Shown: piece by piece, positions 1-5,189 of the stretch | How the letters are laid out: each line of letters opens with the position of its first letter | Position numbering within the stretch: the first letter of the stretch is position 1 | DNA from: an uncultured Phycisphaerae bacterium | GTDB lineage: Bacteria > Planctomycetota > Phycisphaerae > Phycisphaerales > SM1A02 | Assembly (NCBI GenBank): GCA_937899935.1 | Contig: CALCOW010000260.1 | Span: 1-6,013, forward strand | Direction: 5' to 3' | DNA: 6,013 bases | Notes under the pieces: generated by a model | What the model saw: only the letters and a program-made list of their open reading frames with translations | Database searches by the model: none | What the model was told of the DNA's origin: nothing | Position numbers and translations under genes: made by a program

Positions 1-1
1 C

Positions 2-1027
2 TTTCCCAAAAAAATTGCGGTCATCACGCGTGCCGGTAGTGCTGCTGCTCAAGATGTGATTGCAACCGCGGCCAAACGATTTGTAGGTGTTGAATTATTA
101 ATCGTTGATGTTCCGGTACAAGGACCTTCTGCGGCGCCGCTGATCGCGGCGGCGATTAAGCAAATGGATGACCAAGCCGAAGAGCGCGGGCTAGACGGAA
201 TTTTAGTAACGCGCGGCGGTGGCTCTGTTGAAGATTTGTGGGCGTTCAATGAGCGGGAAGTTGCTGATGCTGTTTTTAAGTGCCAGTTACCTTTGATTGC
301 AGCAATCGGGCATGAGTCAGACACCACTATTATTGAACTCGTTGCCGATGTACGTGCTGCCACACCAACACAGGCAGCGATGTTGATGGTGCCAGAGCGT
401 GAGACTTTTCAACAGCAACTACACTTCAATGCACAACGCCTTCGTCGTCTGATTGCCCAACAGCTTGAACGCAGCCAGCAGCGACTGGCGGCGATCAGTC
501 GCCATGCTTTTTTTCGAGATCCTGGCGGGCAACTCGGCCCATTACGTGGGCGACTGGCTTTGTTTGAAAGTCGCTTGAATCAAGCAAGTCATCTCCAGTT
601 GGCTGTTTTTCAGAGAAGACTTGATGCATGCCGAGCAAGCTTGGCCCAGATCTCGCCAATGGCGCAGATGGCCCAACATCAGGGTCGGGTTGCCACGGAC
701 ATCATTCGTCTGCGGCAAGCGATTCAGGGGCAGGTGCTGAACAATCACCATCGCCTGGAAAATGCTGCTGGACGACTCGCAGCACTTTCCCCCAACCGCG
801 TCTTGTCACGGGGGTACTCGCTGACTGAAGACGAGCAGGGCCGGGTCGTAAAAAACAGTGCGGTGCTCAAGGCCGGCGACGTGCTTACAACGCGACTGGC
901 TGAAGGGAAAGTGGTTTCTCGTGTGGAGCAAACCACGCCGAATGATCAGCCATCAGGTTTGCCTGCCAAAAAGCAAGGAGAAGATCAGAAGGCCCCACAG
1001 ATGGACCTGTTTGGCAGATCCCAGTAA
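2..1027 (+). CDS. xseA: Exodeoxyribonuclease VII large subunit, 5'-truncated by the window edge
   Basis: Catalytic subunit of exonuclease VII, a cytoplasmic enzyme that degrades single-stranded DNA from both ends in repair; it works with XseB, encoded just downstream. The frame is open from base 2 and 341 residues are visible. Full-length XseA is about 400-460 residues, so the N-terminal OB-fold DNA-binding region lies outside the window. Numbering visible residues from base 2, the catalytic domain opens with PKKIAVITRAGSAAAQD (D18), then RGGGSVEDLWAFN (71-83), GHESD (103-107) and DVRAATPTQAA (116-126). D18, R71, H104 and D107 match in order and roughly in spacing the residues I recall as essential in E. 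coli XseA (D155, R205, H238, D241). A long charged helical stretch (about 130-290) fits the coiled-coil arm, followed by the family's NRVLSRGYSL C-terminal segment. A polar tail of about 35 residues ends in QMDLFGRSQ. The GTG at 56 lies inside the catalytic domain and is not the start. Identification is secure. Confidence 0.96.
   Translation, partial: FPKKIAVITRAGSAAAQDVIATAAKRFVGVELLIVDVPVQGPSAAPLIAAAIKQMDDQAEERGLDGILVTRGGGSVEDLWAFNEREVADAVFKCQLPLIAAIGHESDTTIIELVADVRAATPTQAAMLMVPERETFQQQLHFNAQRLRRLIAQQLERSQQRLAAISRHAFFRDPGGQLGPLRGRLALFESRLNQASHLQLAVFQRRLDACRASLAQISPMAQMAQHQGRVATDIIRLRQAIQGQVLNNHHRLENAAGRLAALSPNRVLSRGYSLTEDEQGRVVKNSAVLKAGDVLTTRLAEGKVVSRVEQTTPNDQPSGLPAKKQGEDQKAPQMDLFGRSQ
998..1012 (+). 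other. Putative beta-clamp-binding pentapeptide QMDLF in the XseA tail
   Basis: Five codons near the XseA C-terminus encode QMDLF, four residues before the stop. The bacterial sliding-clamp (DnaN) binding consensus is QL[SD]LF, so this matches at four of five positions, with the conservative change L to M. It sits at the end of a polar, probably disordered tail, which is where such motifs usually occur. The motif is seen directly; binding to the clamp is inference. Confidence 0.45.
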
Positions 1028-1089
1028 GGTCTGATCGGCTTCGTCTTGTTGAGGTCGAGGTTGGTCCCCAAATTCAGAGACGATTGAAC

Positions 1090-1095
1090 AAGGAA
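1090..1095 (+). promoter_or_regulatory. Shine-Dalgarno site for xseB
   Basis: AAGGAA lies 7 bases before the ATG at 1103, a good match in sequence and spacing. It supports that ATG over the out-of-frame ATG at 1095. An in-frame stop at 1085-1087 rules out an upstream start. Confidence 0.6.
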
Positions 1096-1102
1096 TGGTG
1101 GC

Positions 1103-1375
1103 ATGGGCAGCACTGGAAAGCCCGCATCCAAAAAGAAGGCGGGCAAACTTAAGGCGCCTTCCTCTCTTTCTTTTGAGCAAGCCGTTGAAGAGCTTGAGGT
1201 CATCATTGAACGTATTGAAGGCGGTCAAGTAGGACTTGAAGAGAGCCTCGAAGCGCATCGGCGTGGAGAGGCACTTATTGTTCGATGCCAGGCGGTCCTT
1301 GATAAGGCCCAACAGAGCTTGCAGCAAGTGGCGCCTGAGGCCTCTGATAGTGGTGAAGCATCGGCAAAAAAGTGA
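1103..1375 (+). CDS. xseB: Exodeoxyribonuclease VII small subunit
   Basis: Small accessory subunit of exonuclease VII; several copies bind the helical arm of XseA to form the active complex. The 90-residue product has a lysine-rich lead of about 20 residues (KKKAGKLK), then the family domain at about 22-78: SFEQAVEELEVIIERIEGG (23-41), LEESLEAHRRGEALI and CQAVLDKAQQSLQQV. This fits the usual pattern of SFE..L.ELE.IV..LE.G, then LEESL, then C...L..A. The length is normal (about 70-90 residues), with a short polar acidic tail. It begins 75 bases after xseA on the same strand, the common xseA-xseB order, and has its own ribosome binding site, so co-transcription is likely. The ATG is supported by AAGGAA 7 bases upstream. 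Identification is secure. Confidence 0.95.
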   Translation: MGSTGKPASKKKAGKLKAPSSLSFEQAVEELEVIIERIEGGQVGLEESLEAHRRGEALIVRCQAVLDKAQQSLQQVAPEASDSGEASAKK

Positions 1376-1379
1376 ACAA

Positions 1380-1399
1380 GGGTTGACTGATCCCAACCC
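1380..1399 (+). other. Short inverted repeat between xseB and the prepilin peptidase gene
   Basis: GGGTTG (1380-1385) and CAACCC (1394-1399) are perfect 6-bp arms around an 8-base loop, five bases after the xseB stop. Only a weak T run (TTTT, about 1408-1411) follows, so it is a poor intrinsic terminator. It could be a weak attenuator or a 3' mRNA-stabilising hairpin, or chance. Confidence 0.25.
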
Positions 1400-1417
1400 G
1401 CAAACTGTTTTGAAAGA

Positions 1418-2761
1418 GTGCAATATCTCGTGATCGCTTATTCAACTGGAACTTCACTGTTGATGTTCCTTCCTGGGGCGATCTTTGTATTTTTGCTTGG
1501 CGCCTGTGTCGGTAGTTTTCTCAACGTTGTGATCTACCGCCTCCCTCTTGGATTGACATTGACCACGCCTTCAAGCCGGTGCCCCATCTGTGGGGTTCAT
1601 CTCAGGTTCTTTCGCGAGAACCTTCCAATATTAGGATGGTTCGTCGTGCGAGGCCGTTGCCGTACGTGCGGGGTGAAGATCAGCCCGGTCTATCCAATGG
1701 TTGAACTCTGTTTGGCGTTGCTTTTTCTGGCTCTTTATGTGGCCTTTTTCACAGTCCGTCCATCAGTTCCGTTTCTTGGCGAGATTGGTGGCCCTTGGTG
1801 GAATTACAATCAGTTCTACCGTGCGTGGCCAGCTTTCCTCGCTATTGCATTTCTTATTAGTGGCCTGATCGCGATGACCGTGATCGACGCTCGGACGTAT
1901 ACGATTCCAATCCAGATTCCATTGTTTATCACTGCCACAGGCTTACTCGCGGCAGCGGTACAGCCCGCAACGGCCAGAAATCTGCACAGTGTGAGTCAGT
2001 GGTCACTCCCTGGCGTTGACTGGCTCTGGTTTGCCATCGCCCTGGGTGGTGGCCTTGGCGTCATCATTGCGTGGTGCTTGCTTCGTCTCGGGGTCACGAA
2101 GTACAGCTTCATGGACTACCACGAATTTGTAAAAGAGGGCGATACGCTGGGTGACTATCCCTTCGCTCGGCGCGAGATGGGTGTGGAGGCCCTGTATTTA
2201 TGCCCAGTGATCGTTGGCTTGGCCATTGGCCTGGTGGTGGGGCTTACGCTCAGCCAGGCACCACCACCGCCACTGTTTTTCCAGTCAGTGGGAGGGTCGA
2301 TTTTGGGCTATCTGGTCGGCGGAGGGGTGATTTGGGGCTTACGGATTCTCGGGACACTGGCCTTTGGTCGTGAGGCGATAGGGCTTGGTGATGTGCATCT
2401 ACTGGCGGCCGTCGGCGCGGTCCTCGGTTGGTTCGATCCCATACTGGTTTTCTTTCTCGCACCGTTTTCTGGCATCTTGTGGGCCGCTGCGTCGATGGGG
2501 ATAGCAGGTGTGTTTAAAAGGCCGCGTCGAGAGTTGCCTTATGGACCACATCTAGCGGTTGCCACACTCGTGGTGATCATCTGCCGTGGGCCAATTGAGC
2601 GGGGCTGGGCAGTCATGTTTCCGACCGTGCCCTATCCGAAAGCGGAACTGGTTCGCCCACCGATCGCCAAGGGGTTGGGCCAGAAACAAATTCAGGATAG
2701 ATTCGATATGGGGCGTGTAATGACAGGAGTGGGGTTGGAGGCAGTTATCTCTAGCAGCTAG
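1418..2761 (+). CDS. A24-family prepilin leader peptidase / methyltransferase (PilD/GspO-like), long form
   Basis: Polytopic membrane protease that cleaves the leader of type IV pilin or type II secretion pseudopilins and usually methylates the new N-terminus. The N-terminal domain has the ACVGSFLNVVIYRLP signature (29-43) and paired zinc-type cysteines CPIC (55-58) and CRTC (81-84). The aspartyl-protease part has its first catalytic Asp in MTVIDARTYTIP (D157) and the second in the GLGD motif (322-325, D325), followed by the conserved ELPYGPHLA (372-380). At 447 residues it is much longer than typical enzymes (about 250-290). The excess is mainly an insert between the catalytic Asp residues, with a hydrophilic stretch (about 225-257) between hydrophobic segments, plus a soluble tail of about 50 residues. 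The usual IPD reads IPI here. The start is uncertain: GTG 1418 lacks a well-spaced ribosome site, and an in-frame ATG at 1463 (MFLPGAIFVF) is a credible alternative. No pilin gene is in the window. The gap from xseB is 42 bases. Confidence 0.93.
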   Translation: MQYLVIAYSTGTSLLMFLPGAIFVFLLGACVGSFLNVVIYRLPLGLTLTTPSSRCPICGVHLRFFRENLPILGWFVVRGRCRTCGVKISPVYPMVELCLALLFLALYVAFFTVRPSVPFLGEIGGPWWNYNQFYRAWPAFLAIAFLISGLIAMTVIDARTYTIPIQIPLFITATGLLAAAVQPATARNLHSVSQWSLPGVDWLWFAIALGGGLGVIIAWCLLRLGVTKYSFMDYHEFVKEGDTLGDYPFARREMGVEALYLCPVIVGLAIGLVVGLTLSQAPPPPLFFQSVGGSILGYLVGGGVIWGLRILGTLAFGREAIGLGDVHLLAAVGAVLGWFDPILVFFLAPFSGILWAAASMGIAGVFKRPRRELPYGPHLAVATLVVIICRGPIERGWAVMFPTVPYPKAELVRPPIAKGLGQKQIQDRFDMGRVMTGVGLEAVISSS

Positions 2762-2802
2762 GTCGATGGAGTGATCTAGTTACTTTTTCAAAGGCGGCAA
2801 AA

Positions 2803-2808
2803 TAAGGA
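2803..2808 (+). promoter_or_regulatory. Shine-Dalgarno site for the OmpA-like lipoprotein gene
   Basis: TAAGGA lies 9 bases before the ATG at 2818 and supports that start. The intervening ATG at 2810 is out of frame and only one base from the site. The start codon lies in the 10-bp palindrome CCGCATGCGG (2814-2823). Confidence 0.55.
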
Positions 2809-2817
2809 TATGACCGC

Positions 2818-3438
2818 ATGCGGATGTCATGGAGAACCACGTTGGGATGTCTAATGATTGCTGGTGCTGCGGCACTGACCGGTTGCGATCAAGACAAAAC
2901 TGATGAGAAAGCGCTCTTGATGGACGAAGTCAACACACTTCGTACAGCGCTCAAAGATGAGAATGCAGCCCACCGACAAGAAGTCGCTGAGTTGCGAGAA
3001 GAACTACGAGGCCTCAAGCAGTCAAACGAGCCTCAGGCGGGAGCGAATCCGTTTGACTCGATTCCTGGTGTGACGACACAGGTGACGGACAAACAGATCA
3101 CCGCGTCGATTGCATCAGACCTGCTGTTTGATTCAGGTAGCACACGCCTGAAAGCGGCCGCAAAACGTTCGCTGGATCAGGTCGCCTCATTGCTTAAGGC
3201 TGATTACAGTGGCCAATACGTGCTGATTGCGGGGCATACGGACTCCGATCCAATCCGCAAGAGTGGCCACAAGACCAACTGGCACTTGGGCTTTGAGCGC
3301 GGGTTTGCGGTTAGCGAATACCTGATCTCTAGAGGCGTGCCGGCAGATCGCATTGGTATTGAGAGCTATGGCCCACATCGCGGCAAAGGCTCGAAGGCCA
3401 AATCAAGGCGTGTCGACATCATTGTGGTCGCAGGCTAA
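2818..3438 (+). CDS. Lipoprotein with coiled coil and OmpA/MotB-type peptidoglycan-binding domain
   Basis: Probably anchors a membrane to the cell wall. The 206-residue product begins with a lipoprotein signal: basic start (MRMSWR), hydrophobic core (about 9-20) and lipobox LTGC with the acylated Cys at 23. Residues about 31-68 are strongly charged and heptad-like (LRTALKDENAA, VAELREELRGL), fitting a coiled coil. The OmpA-C domain spans about 92-205: LLFDSGSTRL (102-111), the ligand-binding GHTDSDPI (139-146, D142), NWHLGFER (154-161, R161) and KSRRVDI (195-201). D142 and R161 align with the Asp and Arg that hold diaminopimelate in OmpA and Pal. The NW..L...R wording is closer to MotB-like domains than to classical Pal, but no transmembrane helix or MotA partner is present. 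It is smaller than OmpA porins and has no beta-barrel. Asp at +2 after Cys would favour inner-membrane retention under the E. coli Lol rule, which may not hold in this lineage. The gap from the upstream gene is 56 bases. Confidence 0.88.
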   Translation: MRMSWRTTLGCLMIAGAAALTGCDQDKTDEKALLMDEVNTLRTALKDENAAHRQEVAELREELRGLKQSNEPQAGANPFDSIPGVTTQVTDKQITASIASDLLFDSGSTRLKAAAKRSLDQVASLLKADYSGQYVLIAGHTDSDPIRKSGHKTNWHLGFERGFAVSEYLISRGVPADRIGIESYGPHRGKGSKAKSRRVDIIVVAG

Positions 3439-3520
3439 AGCGACATCGGACGAGCGTTTTTTCATGGCCGCGCTGGGCGTGGTGATCATGGCTGCGCTCA
3501 CTGTTTAGCCCTTGGTGCCT

Positions 3521-4072
3521 ATGATGATGGCGATGTCTCAAGGCAAACATATTGAGCGCCCCTTTGATGGGGCGCTCTTTTCCGTCGAGGTGGCGACCTG
3601 GTCTGATCAGCAGGGCAGAGCGGTGCGTCGTGAGATGGTGCGACACCCCGGGGCGGTGATGATTGTGCCACAGTTGGATGATGGCCGGCTGGTATTGATT
3701 CGGAACTATCGGATCGCACCTGATCTGCGTCTCTGGGAGTTTCCAGCTGGAAAGCTTGAACCCGGAGAGGCACCGCTGGCCACTGCCAAGCGAGAGTTGG
3801 CTGAAGAGACTGGTTATCAAGCCAAGCAGTGGCATGAGCTCAGTACGTTTTACACTTCTCCAGGATTTGCTGACGAGTTAATGCACGTCTTTCTGAGTCG
3901 AGAACTCACTCCTGGTTCGACAGCACTGGAGCCGGGGGAAGATATTGAAGTCGTTGCTTTGACACGAGCTGAGGTTGATCAATTGCTCCGTGAAGGCCAA
4001 GTGCGTGATGCCAAGACACTCTCTGGTCTGCTTTTGCTGGAACGTTTTGAAATGGCGGAGTCAACGTCGTGA
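3521..4072 (+). CDS. Nudix hydrolase, ADP-ribose pyrophosphatase type
   Basis: Likely a cytoplasmic hydrolase that splits ADP-ribose or related nucleoside-diphosphate sugars to AMP plus a sugar phosphate, using divalent metal. With the first ATG it is 183 residues, close to YqkG/NudF-like enzymes. The Nudix box is complete at 77-99: G-KLEPG-E, seven residues, then RELAEETGY, fitting GX5EX7REUXEEXGU with Tyr at the last hydrophobic position. A proline in FYTSPGFADE (about 110-119) falls about 15-16 residues past the box, the feature used to separate ADP-ribose pyrophosphatases from other Nudix enzymes. The preceding NYRIAPDLRLWEFPAG is also typical. Substrate is inferred from these motifs. The start is uncertain: TTG 3512, ATG 3521, 3524, 3527 and 3533 are in frame, none has a clear ribosome site, and a stop at 3506-3508 sets the limit. 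The stop overlaps the next gene's start by 4 bases, implying coupled translation. Confidence 0.9.
   Translation: MMMAMSQGKHIERPFDGALFSVEVATWSDQQGRAVRREMVRHPGAVMIVPQLDDGRLVLIRNYRIAPDLRLWEFPAGKLEPGEAPLATAKRELAEETGYQAKQWHELSTFYTSPGFADELMHVFLSRELTPGSTALEPGEDIEVVALTRAEVDQLLREGQVRDAKTLSGLLLLERFEMAESTS
4057..4060 (+). promoter_or_regulatory. Shine-Dalgarno site for the M50 protease gene, inside the Nudix gene
   Basis: GGAG lies 8 bases before the GTG at 4069 and within the end of the Nudix reading frame. With the GTGA overlap it supports GTG 4069 as the start and suggests translational coupling. Confidence 0.5.
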
Positions 4073-5094
4073 GTTGGGAAGATCGTCAATGGGCAGATGG
4101 ACGTTCTTCGGCACCAAGATTTAACGATATCTGGAGTTGGGCACTGGGCATCGGTTCAATTGCCGGCATTCGTATACGCCTCCATCTCATCTTCATTATT
4201 TATATCGTTCTAGAGATTATTCGATCGCTCATTCAAAGTGGCTTTGGCGTGGGGACAGGTATCACACTTGGACTCTTGGCGTGTCTCTTTCTGGTTGTAC
4301 TGGCGCATGAGTTTGGACACTGTGCAGGAAGTCGTTTAACCGGTGGCGATGCCGATGACATCCTGATGTGGCCACTGGGAGGACTGGCCACCTGTATGCC
4401 TGCTGATCATTGGTCGAGTCGCTTTTGGACCGTGCTTGCGGGTCCGTTGGTCAATGTTGCTCTCTGTTTGGTGACCATACCCGTGCTCGGCCTTATGACT
4501 GGCCAGTGGTGGGGCGTTGCATTGCCCAATCCATTTTCTGGTCAAGGGCTAGTTCAGATGGTGAGCCTTTCATGGGCACATGTCGGTTTGTACCTAATCA
4601 ATCTTGTGAGCTTAATGTTGCTGGTCTTCAATTTGATACCGGCTTACCCGCTTGACGGAGGACGCCTGCTTGAACTGTTCTTAGAGCGGCGCATGCCCAT
4701 GCTTCGTGCCAAACGCCTGGCCATGAGAACAGGGGTCGTTGCAGCAATCGCTCTGGGGCTGTTTGGCGTGGTGTTTATCGATATCGGTGGTTGGACGGTG
4801 ATTATTATTGCGGTGTTCTGTGGACTCACGAGTTGGCAGACGCTCAAGCAACTTGAGATGGCTGATGAGACCATGCTCAATCTCGGTTATGAACAACAGG
4901 TCGATCGGAGAGCCGAACGGAAACAGCAGCAGGTGGTTGCTCAGCAGCAGAAGGCCCACAGGCGGGAAAAAGACCGCGATCAACGTATTGATGCGATTCT
5001 CGACAAAATTGCCAAAGAAGGGCTGCATTCTTTGAATGCCAGAGAGCAGCGATTGCTCAAACAAGATACAAAACGCCGGCGGCTTAGTGAGTAG
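4069..5094 (+). CDS. M50 (site-2 protease-like) intramembrane zinc metalloprotease
   Basis: Multi-pass membrane metalloprotease of the SpoIVFB/S2P type, which cuts substrates within the membrane; its substrate here is unknown. The 341-residue product opens with a polar lead, then the family's first segment (LGIGSIAGIRIRLHLIF, 26-42). The zinc site HEFGH (80-84) lies in a hydrophobic helix, with E81 as catalytic base. AGPLVNV (124-130) is conserved, and N188 to G198 (NLIPAYPLDGG) supplies the third ligand D196. Five or six hydrophobic segments are visible, the last near 222-255. No PDZ or CBS domain is seen. Residues about 262-303 form a Gln/Lys/Arg-rich, probably cytosolic linker, followed by an ILDKIAKEGLHSL...EQRLL module (304-335) that resembles one I associate with rhomboid C-termini. 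GTG 4069 overlaps the Nudix stop (GTGA). The rhomboid follows after 95 bases. Catalytic residues are complete, so activity is expected. Confidence 0.92.
   Translation: MSWEDRQWADGRSSAPRFNDIWSWALGIGSIAGIRIRLHLIFIIYIVLEIIRSLIQSGFGVGTGITLGLLACLFLVVLAHEFGHCAGSRLTGGDADDILMWPLGGLATCMPADHWSSRFWTVLAGPLVNVALCLVTIPVLGLMTGQWWGVALPNPFSGQGLVQMVSLSWAHVGLYLINLVSLMLLVFNLIPAYPLDGGRLLELFLERRMPMLRAKRLAMRTGVVAAIALGLFGVVFIDIGGWTVIIIAVFCGLTSWQTLKQLEMADETMLNLGYEQQVDRRAERKQQQVVAQQQKAHRREKDRDQRIDAILDKIAKEGLHSLNAREQRLLKQDTKRRRLSE
4978..5073 (+). other. C-terminal helical module of the M50 protease, DUF6576-like
   Basis: This codes for residues 304-335 of the protease, around IDAILDKIAKEGLHSLN and EQRLLK. It has the shape I.-ILDKI...G..SL...E...L that I recall from the C-termini of many bacterial rhomboid-family proteins (DUF6576). 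The assignment is from memory of the pattern and needs a profile search. Confidence 0.5.
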
Positions 5095-5189
5095 GACTTT
5101 GTGCTACGGGCCAAAAGTCACTTAACAGTCTGGAACGTAGAATGCGGCCCAGAAAAGTAAGGTTCATCTGAGAGGCAATTTGTCGACCT

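Noticed and set aside
56..58. GTG as the start of xseA
   Set aside because: The open frame continues to base 2 and encodes conserved catalytic-domain sequence before this codon, so the gene starts outside the window.
953..1423. 156-codon open frame on the - strand covering the xseA end and xseB
   Set aside because: It lies opposite two confidently identified genes, has no recognisable motif, and its codons mirror the xseB frame.
3427..3462. GTCGC/GCGAC stem (3427-3444) followed by a six-T run (3457-3462), terminator-like
   Set aside because: The T run starts 12 bases after a 5-bp stem, and no stem abuts it, so it does not fit an intrinsic terminator.
3419..3835. 138-codon open frame on the - strand opposite the Nudix gene
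   Set aside because: The product is His/Arg/Pro-rich with no domain and lies opposite a gene with a complete Nudix box.
4681..5064. 127-codon open frame on the - strand opposite the M50 gene
   Set aside because: A shadow of the Gln/Lys-rich coding tail; no family features.
5095..5119. GACTTT/AAAGTC inverted repeat after the M50 stop
   Set aside because: Six AT-rich pairs around a 13-base loop with no following T run; too weak to call a terminator.
5138..5143. TAGAAT resembling a -10 promoter box upstream of the rhomboid
   Set aside because: No matching -35 element at 16-18 bases upstream, so it cannot be told from chance.
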